A stretch of DNA of 48,950 bases from AC-32 sp038236705 (lineage in GTDB: Bacteria > Actinomycetota > Thermoleophilia > Gaiellales > Gaiellaceae). The position numbers were made by a program, and so were the translations under genes. Shown one piece after another: positions 15,639 to 23,615 of this stretch. The stretch covers positions 1-48,950 of the forward strand of contig JBBRZN010000016.1 in assembly GCA_038236705.1 (NCBI GenBank). The letters are read 5' to 3'. Each line of letters begins with the position of its first letter. Positions within the stretch are counted from its first letter, which is position 1. The notes beneath the pieces were generated by a model. The model made no database searches and was not told where the DNA came from. It saw nothing but the letters and a program-made list of their open reading frames with translations.

Positions 15639-16443
15639 CCTCACCGTCGTCGGATCCATCAACCTCGACCTCGTCGCGCGCGCCGAGCGGCTGCCGCGGC
15701 CCGGCGAGACGCTCACCGATGCCACCTTCGACCGCTTTCCCGGCGGGAAGGGCGCAAACCAGGCCGTGGCGGCGGCCCGGCTGGGTGCAGAGGTGACGTT
15801 CATCGGCAGCGTCGGCGCCGACGATTTCGCCGACGAGGCCACGCAGGGCCTGCGCGAGGCGCGCGTGCGGACGGTGCTCCGCGAGGGCGGCCTGACGGGC
15901 GTGGCGTTGATCATGGTGGATGCCCGTGGCGAGAACCAGATCGTCGTCGCGCCGGGCGCCAACTCGGAGCTGCGCGATCCGCAGGTGGGCGGGGCGGTGC
16001 TGGCGCAGCTCGAGATTCCCCTGGATGCCGTCGAGGCCGCCGCGAGCGGGGCGGAGCGCTTCTTCCTCAATGCCGCGCCCGCGCGGCCGCTGCCGGCGGA
16101 GCTGGTGCGGGCAGCCGAGCTCGTGGTGGTCAACCGCTACGAGCTCGAGGCGCTGCCGGAGACCCCGAAGCTGACCGCGCTGACCCTCGGCGAGGAGGGC
16201 GCGGTCCTGCTCGAGGGCGACAGGGAGGTCGCGCGGGCCGAGGCGCCCCGCGTGCAGGCCGTGGACGGAACCGCTGCCGGCGATGCCTTCACCGCCTGCC
16301 TCGTCGTCTCGAGGCTCGAGGGCAGGGGATGGGAGGAGGCCCTGCGGCGGGCCTGCGCCGCCGGAGCGCTCGCGGCCTCGCGTCCCGGCGCGCAGCCGTC
16401 GCTGCCGACGGCGCTCGAGGTCGATGAGATGCTGAACACATGA
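15628..16443 (+). CDS. rbsK: ribokinase (PfkB family)
   Basis: Phosphorylates D-ribose or a related sugar with ATP. Family marks are VGSINLDLV at the N-terminus, FPGGKGANQAVAAARLG (PfkB signature 1), and DGTAAGDAFTA (signature 2, with the catalytic Asp in AGD). The 271 residues are slightly short for ribokinase (about 305). The TTG at 15628 starts inside the stop region of the previous gene; upstream extension would read that gene in another frame. ATGA coupling to the nucleoside hydrolase fits ribose released from nucleosides as the substrate (inference). Confidence 0.88.
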   Translation: MRPSLTVVGSINLDLVARAERLPRPGETLTDATFDRFPGGKGANQAVAAARLGAEVTFIGSVGADDFADEATQGLREARVRTVLREGGLTGVALIMVDARGENQIVVAPGANSELRDPQVGGAVLAQLEIPLDAVEAAASGAERFFLNAAPARPLPAELVRAAELVVVNRYELEALPETPKLTALTLGEEGAVLLEGDREVARAEAPRVQAVDGTAAGDAFTACLVVSRLEGRGWEEALRRACAAGALAASRPGAQPSLPTALEVDEMLNT

Positions 16444-17351
16444 GCGTGCAGGTCCTGCTCGACTGCGACCCCGGCCACGACGACGCGATCGCGCTACTGC
16501 TCGCGCTCGCGAGCCCGGAGGTCGAGCTGCTCGGCGTGACCACGGTCGCCGGCAACCAGACGCTGGACAAGACGACCGCGAATGCAATCCGCGTGCTGGA
16601 GCTCGCGGGCAGGGGAGAGGTGCCGGTCGCACGCGGCGCCGACCGTCCGCTCGTGCGCGAGCGCTCCGTCGCGGCCAACGTGCACGGCGAGACGGGGCTC
16701 GACGGCCCGGACCTCCTGACGCCGCAGGCAGCACCGCTGAACGACCACGCGGTCGACTTCCTCGCCGAGCGCCTTGCCGGAACGACGCTCGTCGCCACCG
16801 GCCCGCTCACGAACGTCGCGCTGCTGCTCGCGCGTCATCCCGGGGCGGAGCCGGAGCGGCTCGTGCTGATGGGCGGCGCGATTGCCGAGGGCAATGTCAC
16901 TCCCGCAGCCGAGTTCAACATCTGGGCCGACCCCGAAGCGGCTGCGCGGGTCTTCTCCAGCGGCCTGGATGTGACGATGGTCGGCCTCGACGTGACCCAC
17001 CAGGCGCTGCTGAGCCGAGCACATGCGGAGCAGCTGCGCAGCGCCGGCCGGGTCGGTCGTTTCGTCGCCGAGCTGCTCGACTTCTACGGCGTCTTCCACC
17101 GGGAGATCTACGGCTTCGACGGCTCGCCGGTGCACGATGCGGTCGCGGTCGCCCAGGTGATCCGCCCCGAGCTGCTCGAGCTGGAGCGCCGCAACGTCCA
17201 GGTGGACTGCGAGTCGTCGCTCTGCCGCGGGCGCACCGTCGTGGACGTCTGGCGCCGCACCGGTCTGGAGCCGAACGCGAGCGTCGCCGTCGGGATCGAC
17301 TCCGCTGCGTTCCTCGACCTCTTGCTCGAGCGGCTCGCGAAGCTAGGCTGA
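16440..17351 (+). CDS. inosine/uridine-preferring nucleoside hydrolase
   Basis: Hydrolyses the N-glycosidic bond of nucleosides to base plus ribose. The Ca2+-binding DCDPGHDD sits at residues 8-15. Also present are GNQTLDKTTANA, a TGPLTNVALLL loop, MGGAI, EFNIWADPEAA, and the later HDAVAVA ligand region. At 303 residues it is full length. It overlaps ribokinase by four bases and lies about 4 kb from a complete nucleoside-type ABC importer. Substrate preference cannot be read from sequence. Confidence 0.93.
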   Translation: MSVQVLLDCDPGHDDAIALLLALASPEVELLGVTTVAGNQTLDKTTANAIRVLELAGRGEVPVARGADRPLVRERSVAANVHGETGLDGPDLLTPQAAPLNDHAVDFLAERLAGTTLVATGPLTNVALLLARHPGAEPERLVLMGGAIAEGNVTPAAEFNIWADPEAAARVFSSGLDVTMVGLDVTHQALLSRAHAEQLRSAGRVGRFVAELLDFYGVFHREIYGFDGSPVHDAVAVAQVIRPELLELERRNVQVDCESSLCRGRTVVDVWRRTGLEPNASVAVGIDSAAFLDLLLERLAKLG

Positions 17352-17407
17352 GGCGCCGACTGGGCGGCGCCGACCATGGAGGCCGCGCGGGCTTTGCCCG
17401 GGCGGCC
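17352..17407 (+). terminator. two strong hairpins after the nucleoside hydrolase gene
   Basis: GGCGCC-gactgggc-GGCGCC (17352-17371) immediately follows the stop. Next is a 12-bp stem GGCCGCGCGGGC / GCCCGGGCGGCC with one mismatch and a TTT loop (17381-17407). No T-run follows, as is common for high-GC actinobacterial terminators. The core CGGGCTTTGCCCG recurs near 47885. Confidence 0.6.
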
Positions 17408-17455
17408 GTCCGACGCAGCGTCTTGGAAGCAGAGACATCTGGCTCTTCGAGTGAG

Positions 17456-17461
17456 TAGCCT
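17456..17461 (+). promoter_or_regulatory. candidate -10 box before membrane protein gene
   Basis: TAGCCT ends six bases before the GTG at 17468, the same geometry as other leaderless starts here. The hexamer is weaker and no -35 is visible. Confidence 0.4.
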
Positions 17462-17467
17462 AAAGGC

Positions 17468-17866
17468 GTGATGGCTGCGATCTGGACCTACCTGATCCCC
17501 GTTTACATCCTCGGGGGCCTGCTCTTCCTGCTGATCGTCCTGAACCTCCTCGCGCGAGTGCAGGGCGGGCGCTACGTCAGGCCGATCGGCCAGGCGATGA
17601 TGAAGGTGCCGATCCTCAAGCGCTACCTACAGAAGGCGTCGAAAGCGTCGCTCGAGAAGCAGAACCCGGAGCTCGCGAGCGCGATCTCCAAGCTGGAGCG
17701 CAGCGGCGTCCAGCACGACCCGCAGCGCGCCCGGGCCGCCCTCTCGCGGCTCAGCGCCGCCGAGCGCCAGGCCTGGCTCGACGCCGCCGGCCAGCAGGGC
17801 GCGATCCCCGAGCCGATGAACCGCCAGCAGCGCCGCCAGCAGGCGAAGCTCAAGAAGAACCGCTAA
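17468..17866 (+). CDS. single-pass membrane protein of unknown function
   Basis: A 132-residue protein with one N-terminal transmembrane helix (IWTYLIPVYILGGLLFLLIV) followed by a basic cytoplasmic part and a Gln/Arg/Lys-rich tail (NRQQRRQQAKLKKNR) likely to contact RNA, DNA or phospholipid. The middle contains LEKQNPELASAISKLERSG. The first two codons are GTG-ATG, so either could start. No known domain. It is flanked by hairpins on the left and the broken substrate-binding gene on the right. Confidence 0.7.
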   Translation: MMAAIWTYLIPVYILGGLLFLLIVLNLLARVQGGRYVRPIGQAMMKVPILKRYLQKASKASLEKQNPELASAISKLERSGVQHDPQRARAALSRLSAAERQAWLDAAGQQGAIPEPMNRQQRRQQAKLKKNR

Positions 17867-17900
17867 TCCGCGCTGCAATTTCTCGATCAAGCTCCGCCGC

Positions 17901-17934
17901 GTTGACGGCGTCATAGCTCCCGACACTCGTCAAC
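17901..17934 (+). repeat. inverted repeat upstream of broken substrate-binding gene
   Basis: GTTGACG (17901-17907) and CGTCAAC (17928-17934) are perfect inverted arms separated by 20 bases. This could be an old operator; TTGACG could also be a -35, but no good -10 follows. Confidence 0.3.
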
Positions 17935-17968
17935 GTGCGGGCCGCCTCGCGGTCCTGAAAGGAGCTCC

Positions 17969-18645
17969 ATGGACGGCAGGTCACATTCGCCGAGGCGAAT
18001 CCTCTTCTCGGCGATCCTGGTGGTCGCCGGCACGCTGCTGTTGCTGGCCGCCGCGCTGGCCAGGCCGGCGCACAGCGCGCCCGCCGCGAAGGCCGGCGGC
18101 ACGCTGAGGGTCAATCTCTCGACCACGGACGTGCAGTACACGGATCCATCGCTCGAGTACGAGGGGACGGGCTGGCAGATCGAGTACGCCACCGCGTCAA
18201 GCTGCTGAACTGGAAAGAGACGAAGGCGCAGCTGTTCCCCGAGGCCGCGACGTCGTTTCCGCTGGTTTCGGCGGGCGGGAAGCGCTACACCTTCCACATC
18301 CGGCCGGGGCAGAGGCTGAGCAACGGCGAGCGGGTGACGGCGAGGAACTTCCAGTTCGCCTTCCAGCGAGCCGCCAATCCGAGGATGAACTCGCCGGCCG
18401 CGGCGTTCCTCTCCGACCTCGCGTCGGTTCGCACGGTCGGCAAGCTGACGCTCGTGATCTCGCTGAAGCGGGCGCGGCCCGACTTCGCGTCGATCGTCTC
18501 GATGCCCTTCTTCCAGGCGATCTCGATGAGGACGCCGGTCGATCCGACCGGCGTGAAGACCCCAGCTTCGGGCGGCCCGTACTACATCTCCGCCCGTGAC
18601 GTGGGGCGCAGCATCGTGCTCTGCCGCGACCTGATCCACACCTAG
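17969..18645 (+). pseudogene. broken family-5 (peptide-type) ABC substrate-binding protein
   Basis: The ATG at 17969 has a good Shine-Dalgarno (AAAGGAG) and encodes a signal sequence (ILFSAILVVAGTLLLLAAAL) followed by GGTLRVNLS, the start of an SBP_bac_5 domain. After EYATAS a one-base deletion near 18195 stops this frame. The next frame carries on with KLLNWKETKAQLFPEAA, YTFHIRPGQRLSNGERVT and RNFQFAFQR, typical of the family, until ISARDVGRSIVL. It then runs into unrelated residues and TAG at 18643. Only about 225 of the usual 500-600 codons remain, and no permease or ATPase of this type is nearby. A hairpin (18647-18674) follows. Confidence 0.85.
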
Positions 18646-18646
18646 G

Positions 18647-18674
18647 GCCCGGCAAAGGGAAAGCCCCACCGGGC
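18647..18674 (+). terminator. hairpin after broken substrate-binding gene
   Basis: GCCCGG (18647-18652) and CCGGGC (18669-18674) are perfect arms around an A-rich 16-base loop. It begins one base after the TAG stop and lies just before ftsK. Confidence 0.35.
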
Positions 18675-18690
18675 GTCGAAGCAGCGCACG

Positions 18691-20865
18691 ATGGCGCGCC
18701 GTCGGAAGAGACGCACCCTGAAGCCGCGCGTGCCCGCGCGCGTGAAGCGCAAGAAGCGCGAGCGCAAAGGGCACGGGCACCAGCACCCTGAGCTGATCGG
18801 GCTCGGCCTCGTTGCCCTGGGGATCTTTCTCGGCTCGGTGATCTGGGCGGGCTGGAACGGGGGCTACGTCGGCCTTTGGATCGCCGACGGGCTCGGCGCG
18901 GTCATCGGCGGCGCCGCCTGGGGCCTGCCCGCCGCGCTCGCGATCGTCGGCGCTCTGATGGTCACCCGCAGCGACCTGGTGGACGTCCGGCCCTTCCGCA
19001 CCGGCCTGGCCGTGCTCGCCTTCGGCCTGATGCTCACACTCGGCCAGGACGATGGCGGCTACATCGGCAGCTTGCTCGGCGGCGGGCTGGCGCTCGCGCT
19101 CGGAGGAACCGGCGTCGCGATCGTCGGCGTCCTGACACTGCTCGCCGGCGGGCTGCTCGTGACAGGCGCCTCGGCGGGGGCGATGCTCCGCGATTCCGGG
19201 CGCGCCGTGCACCGCGCCGCGCGCCGCTCCATCGAGCGTTGGCCCGAGGCAGCCGCGCCTCCCCTGCGCGTGATCGAGGGCGACGCCCCGATGCTGAAGC
19301 CGCAGGCGCCGCCGGTCGACGTCGTGCACGAGTTTCCCGAGCTCGTCTCCGAGGGCGAGCATGCGCCGCTCCTCGTCGAGGAGCAGTTCGAGCAGGAGCA
19401 GGCCACGCTGTTCGAGAACGGCGCAGCTCCCGCCGCGGACTACCGGCTGCCCGACCGCGAGCTCCTGCGCCGCTCCAAGCCCGGCGCGGGCCCCGACGCA
19501 GACCACAGCGCCCGCGTCGCCGAGGCGCTCGTGCAGACGCTGGCCAACTTCGGGGTGGATGCGACTGTGATCGGCCAGATCTCCGGCCCGCGCGTGACCC
19601 GCTACGAGCTCCAGCTCGCGCCGGGCACGAAGGTCTCCAAGGTCGCGGGGCTCAAGGACGACCTCTCCTACGCGCTCGCGACGACGGAGATCCGGATCCT
19701 CGCGCCGATCCCCGGGAAGCAGGCCGTGGGCGTCGAGCTGCCGAACACGAGCCCGAACCTCGTCACACTCGGCGACATCTACGAGGACCTGCCGCCGACC
19801 TCGAGCCCGCTCTCGGTCTGGCTCGGCAAGGACATCTCGGGCCAGGCTGTCTGGGCCGACCTCGCGCGCATGCCGCACATCCTGATCGCGGGCACGACCG
19901 GCTCGGGCAAGTCGGGCTGCATCAACACGATCATCACCTCGACACTCCTGCGCGCCACCCCGGACGACGTGCGGATGATCCTGATCGACCCCAAGCGGAT
20001 CGAGCTCGGCTACTACGAGTCGATCCCGCACCTGCTCACACCGGTCGTCTCGAGCCCGAAGGAGGCGGCGGCCGTGCTGCGCAACGTGGTCGCGGAGATG
20101 GAGCGCCGCTACGAGCGCCTCTCCGCCGTCCGCGCCCGCAGCCTGCCCGAGGCCAACCGAGCCTTCCGCTCCCGCGGCGAGCCCTCGCTGCCGTACCTGC
20201 TCGTCGTGATCGACGAGCTCGCCGACCTGATGATGATCTCGCCGCAGGAGGTGGAGGACGCGGTCATCCGGCTCGCGCAGAAGTCGCGCGCCGTGGGGAT
20301 CCACCTCGTGCTCGCCACCCAGCGGCCTTCGGTGGACGTGATCACCGGGATGATCAAGGCGAACGTGCCCAGCCGGATCGCCTTCGCCGTCTCGAGCCAG
20401 ACCGACTCGCGCGTGATCCTCGACCAGGCCGGCGCCGAGAGCCTGCTCGGGCAGGGCGACATGCTCTTCAAGCCGCTCGGCACCTCGCGCCTGCAGCGGC
20501 TCCAGGGCGCCTATGTGAGCGAGGAGGAGATCGCGCTCGTGGTCGAGCAGTGCAAGGGCCAGCGCGAGCAGGAGCTCGACGAAAGTCTCCTCGAGGCGCC
20601 TGATGGTGCGACAGGTGAAGACGGGGCGGAGCCGGAAGAGTTCGATCCCGACGAGGACCCGCTGCTGGACAAGGCGATCGAGATCGTCGTTCAGACCCAG
20701 ACCGCCTCCGTTTCCCTCATCCAGCGCCGGTTGCGGGTCGGCTACACCCGGGCGGGTCGCCTGATCGACATGCTGGAGCGCCGCGGGATCATCTCCGGCT
20801 ACGAGGGCTCGAAGCCTCGTCGTGTGCTGGTCGGAGAGGCAGAGCTCGACCGCGCCTCAGGCTAA
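18691..20865 (+). CDS. ftsK: DNA translocase FtsK/SpoIIIE
   Basis: Septal ATPase that pumps chromosome ends at division. A basic N-terminus is followed by about four membrane helices (residues ~35-170), an acidic linker, and the motor domain with Walker A GTTGSGKSGCIN (about 407) and the Walker B region LLVVIDELADLMM, then the CxxR-like ATQRPSVDVITG. The C-terminal winged-helix gamma domain (LDKAIEIVVQ through RAGRLIDMLERRGII) recognises KOPS-type sequences. Its 724 residues are near the actinobacterial norm. No clear Shine-Dalgarno precedes the ATG. Confidence 0.96.
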   Translation: MARRRKRRTLKPRVPARVKRKKRERKGHGHQHPELIGLGLVALGIFLGSVIWAGWNGGYVGLWIADGLGAVIGGAAWGLPAALAIVGALMVTRSDLVDVRPFRTGLAVLAFGLMLTLGQDDGGYIGSLLGGGLALALGGTGVAIVGVLTLLAGGLLVTGASAGAMLRDSGRAVHRAARRSIERWPEAAAPPLRVIEGDAPMLKPQAPPVDVVHEFPELVSEGEHAPLLVEEQFEQEQATLFENGAAPAADYRLPDRELLRRSKPGAGPDADHSARVAEALVQTLANFGVDATVIGQISGPRVTRYELQLAPGTKVSKVAGLKDDLSYALATTEIRILAPIPGKQAVGVELPNTSPNLVTLGDIYEDLPPTSSPLSVWLGKDISGQAVWADLARMPHILIAGTTGSGKSGCINTIITSTLLRATPDDVRMILIDPKRIELGYYESIPHLLTPVVSSPKEAAAVLRNVVAEMERRYERLSAVRARSLPEANRAFRSRGEPSLPYLLVVIDELADLMMISPQEVEDAVIRLAQKSRAVGIHLVLATQRPSVDVITGMIKANVPSRIAFAVSSQTDSRVILDQAGAESLLGQGDMLFKPLGTSRLQRLQGAYVSEEEIALVVEQCKGQREQELDESLLEAPDGATGEDGAEPEEFDPDEDPLLDKAIEIVVQTQTASVSLIQRRLRVGYTRAGRLIDMLERRGIISGYEGSKPRRVLVGEAELDRASG

Positions 20866-20893
20866 CCAACGACCCGAACGTGCGTCTTAGCCC

Positions 20894-20923
20894 TTGCCGC
20901 ACACAGGGGTCGCGGCTTAGCAT
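20894..20923 (+). promoter_or_regulatory. promoter of the nucleoside importer operon
   Basis: TTGCCG (20894-20899), 18-base spacer, TAGCAT (20918-20923), in the 89-base gap after ftsK. The first gene then has a good GGGGAGG at 20942-20948. Confidence 0.5.
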
Positions 20924-20954
20924 CAACTTTGGATTCCAACCGGGGAGGCATGAA

Positions 20955-22022
20955 GTGAAGAGAAACACGTGGATGACGCTTGCGCTGGCAGCGCTTGTAA
21001 GCGTCTTGGCCGTAGCGATCGCAGCCGTTGCCGGCATCGGCCGGGCAGCGCCCGCGAAACCGCAGGCCACCGTCAAAGTCGCCGTCGTGACAGACATCGG
21101 CGGTCTCAACGACAAAGGCTTCAACCATCTCGCGTACCTCGGGCTTCAGCGCGCCAAGGCGAAGCTGGGCGTCGACACACGCGTCTTCATCACTAATAGC
21201 GCCAGTGACCGGAAGCCGAACCTGACTGCCGCGGCTCAGACGGGCTACGGTCTCGTCTTCGGCACCGGATTCCTCATGTTCGACTCGATCGGCCCGGTCG
21301 CGAAGGCGTTCCCGTCGCGCAAGTTCGTGGGTATCGACGTTCCGGTCGAGGCTGTGCCCGAGAACAGCGGGGCGAACATTCCCAACCTGCGCGGAGTGGT
21401 CTTCAAGGAGCAGGAGGCCGGCTACCTGGTCGGCTACATCGCGGGCCTGCAGATCAAGCGCCATCCGTACAAGGGCAAGCAGCGTGTTGCCGCGATCGGG
21501 GCGAACAAGGTCCCGGCAATTGTCCACTTCCTGGCCGGGTTCCGGGCCGGCGCGAAGAAGGCCAACAAGAACGTCAAGGTGGACCTCGTCTACGCGAACG
21601 ATCCGACCTTCTCCGACCAGGCGAAGTGCAAGGAGACGACTCTCAACGAGATCGCGAAGGGTGCCGGCGTGGTCTTCGAGGCAGCGGGTCAGTGCGGCCT
21701 CGGCGGGCTCAGCGCCGCCAAGCAGAAGAAGGTCTGGGGCATCGGCGTCGACGCCGACCAGTCCTTCCTCGGTCCGCACATCCTGACCAGCGCTACCAAG
21801 AAGGTCGACGTCGCGGTCTACAAGACGATCCAGGCCTACAAGGCCAATCCGAGAGGCTTCAAGGGCGGCAAGGACGTCACGTTCGGCGTCAAGAACGGTG
21901 GCGTCGGCTACGGGAAGCTCAGCACGAAGCTCTCCAAGGCAGACCGGCTCTTCCTCACCGCCAAGGTGAACGCGATCCAGAAGCTGATCGCTCAGGGCAA
22001 GATCGTTCCGCCCTCCAGTTAG
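20955..22022 (+). CDS. BMP-family nucleoside-type ABC substrate-binding protein
   Basis: A 355-residue extracytoplasmic binding protein of the BMP/Med (PnrA-like) family, typically binding purine nucleosides. A signal sequence (TLALAALVSVLAVAIAAVAG) precedes VKVAVVTDIGGLNDKGFNH, the hallmark first strand and DKGFN loop, then VVFKEQEAGYLVGYIAG and VDADQSFLGPHILTSATK. No lipobox Cys is visible at the end of the signal, unlike most family members, so anchoring may differ. The GTG at 20955 is chosen for its Shine-Dalgarno; an ATG at 20950 is followed at once by a stop. First gene of a four-gene importer. Confidence 0.93.
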   Translation: MKRNTWMTLALAALVSVLAVAIAAVAGIGRAAPAKPQATVKVAVVTDIGGLNDKGFNHLAYLGLQRAKAKLGVDTRVFITNSASDRKPNLTAAAQTGYGLVFGTGFLMFDSIGPVAKAFPSRKFVGIDVPVEAVPENSGANIPNLRGVVFKEQEAGYLVGYIAGLQIKRHPYKGKQRVAAIGANKVPAIVHFLAGFRAGAKKANKNVKVDLVYANDPTFSDQAKCKETTLNEIAKGAGVVFEAAGQCGLGGLSAAKQKKVWGIGVDADQSFLGPHILTSATKKVDVAVYKTIQAYKANPRGFKGGKDVTFGVKNGGVGYGKLSTKLSKADRLFLTAKVNAIQKLIAQGKIVPPSS

Positions 22023-22037
22023 CGAGCTCGAACGGTT

Positions 22038-22067
22038 CTAGGGGGCGGACCTCGGTTCGCCCCCTAG
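22038..22067 (+). terminator. perfect hairpin between binding protein and ATPase genes
   Basis: CTAGGGGGCG and CGCCCCCTAG form a perfect 10-bp stem with a 10-nt loop, filling most of the 57-base gap. It is probably an attenuator or 3' stabiliser that lets the binding protein outnumber the transporter subunits. No T-run is present. Confidence 0.65.
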
Positions 22068-22079
22068 GATTACCCGCGC

Positions 22080-23615
22080 ATGGTCGACGACCGTTCGGTT
22101 CTCGAGCTCCGCGGCATCACCAAGCGTTTCCCAGGGGTCGTCGCCAACGACCACGTGGACTTCGACCTGCGCCGCGGCGAGGTGCATGCGCTGCTCGGTG
22201 AGAACGGCGCCGGCAAGTCGACCTTGATGAACATCCTCTACGGGCTCTACCACCCGGACGAGGGGCAGATCCTGATCAACGGCGAGCCGGTCCGGATGAG
22301 CTCGCCGAAGGACGCGATTGAGCGCGGCATTGGGATGGTGCACCAGCACTTCATGCTCATCCCGGTGATGACGGTCGCCGAGAACATCGTGCTCGCCAAC
22401 GAGCCGGCCCGCGCGGGCTTGCTGCTCAACTACGCCGAGGCCCGGAAGCGGGTGGCCGAGCTCTCGCAGCAGTTCAACTTCGCGATCGATCCGGATGCAC
22501 GCGTCGAGGACATCGGCGTTGGCCAGCAGCAGCGAGTGGAGATCCTCAAGGCCCTTTACCGGGACGCGGAGATCCTCATCCTGGACGAGCCGACCGCGGT
22601 CCTCACACCACAGGAGGCGCATGAGCTGTTCGAGATCCTGAAGCGGCTCACCGACGACGGCCTCTCGATCGTCTTCATCAGCCACAAGCTGCACGAGGTG
22701 CTCGAGATCGCTGACCGGATCACCGTCCTACGGCGCGGCAAGATGATCGACACCGTTCCGCGTGAAGGGTCGACCGAGGAAAGCCTTGCGCGGATGATGG
22801 TCGGCCGCGAGGTGCTGCTCCGGGTCGAAAAGACTTCTGCCGATCCCGCTGAGCCCCGCTTGCGCGTCGAGGCTCTGCGCGTGCTGGACGACCGAGGGCT
22901 CGAGGCCGTCCGCGGTGTCTCCTTCGAAGTGCGGAGCGGCGAGGTCGTCGGACTAGCGGGTGTGGACGGAAACGGACAATCGGAGCTGATAGATGCGATC
23001 AGCGGCCTGCGCAATCCGGTGGGCGGCCGGGTGCTTCTCGGCGAACGGAATGTGAGCGGCGCGAAACCGAGGACGATCCTCGACGAGGGGCTCGGCCACA
23101 TCCCGGAAGACCGCCAGCGGCGCGGTCTCGTGCTCGAGTTCACGCTCGCGGAGAACCTGATCCTGCACGATTACGACAAGGAGCCGAACTCGCGCTTCGG
23201 CTGGTATTTCCCGCGCCGCGTGGCTGAGTGGGCCGCGACTCTCGTGCGGCAGTTCGACGTGCGCGGCGGCGGTCCCCAGGCGCGGGTGGCCGGGCTATCG
23301 GGCGGCAACCAGCAAAAGGTCGTGCTCGCCCGTGAGATCGCTCGAAACCCACGCGTCCTGCTCGCTGCCCAACCGACCCGCGGGCTCGACGTCGGCGCGA
23401 TCGAGTTCGTCCACCGTCGCCTGATCGAAGCCCGCGACGGGGGAGAGGCGGTGCTTCTGATCTCGCTCGAGCTGGAAGAGGTGGTCTCGCTCGCGGATCG
23501 GATCCTCGTGATCTACGAAGGCCAGATCGTCGCCGAGTACGGTCCCGACGTCACGGAGGAAGAGCTCGGGATCGCCATGACCGGCGGACGCGGGGGCGGG
23601 GAGGAGGCAGCGTGA
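22080..23615 (+). CDS. nucleoside ABC transporter ATPase, two NBDs
   Basis: A 511-residue duplicated ATPase of the YufO/NupO (sugar-type, RbsA-like) class. NBD1 has Walker A GENGAGKST (about 41-49), signature VGQQQRVEI and Walker B ILILDEPTAVL. NBD2 has a degenerate Walker A (GVDGNGQSEL), signature LSGGNQQKV and LLAAQPTRGLD in place of a normal Walker B, as usual for this family, so one site is probably inactive. The ATG at 22080 follows the intergenic hairpin; the stop overlaps the next gene (GTGA). Confidence 0.94.
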   Translation: MVDDRSVLELRGITKRFPGVVANDHVDFDLRRGEVHALLGENGAGKSTLMNILYGLYHPDEGQILINGEPVRMSSPKDAIERGIGMVHQHFMLIPVMTVAENIVLANEPARAGLLLNYAEARKRVAELSQQFNFAIDPDARVEDIGVGQQQRVEILKALYRDAEILILDEPTAVLTPQEAHELFEILKRLTDDGLSIVFISHKLHEVLEIADRITVLRRGKMIDTVPREGSTEESLARMMVGREVLLRVEKTSADPAEPRLRVEALRVLDDRGLEAVRGVSFEVRSGEVVGLAGVDGNGQSELIDAISGLRNPVGGRVLLGERNVSGAKPRTILDEGLGHIPEDRQRRGLVLEFTLAENLILHDYDKEPNSRFGWYFPRRVAEWAATLVRQFDVRGGGPQARVAGLSGGNQQKVVLAREIARNPRVLLAAQPTRGLDVGAIEFVHRRLIEARDGGEAVLLISLELEEVVSLADRILVIYEGQIVAEYGPDVTEEELGIAMTGGRGGGEEAA

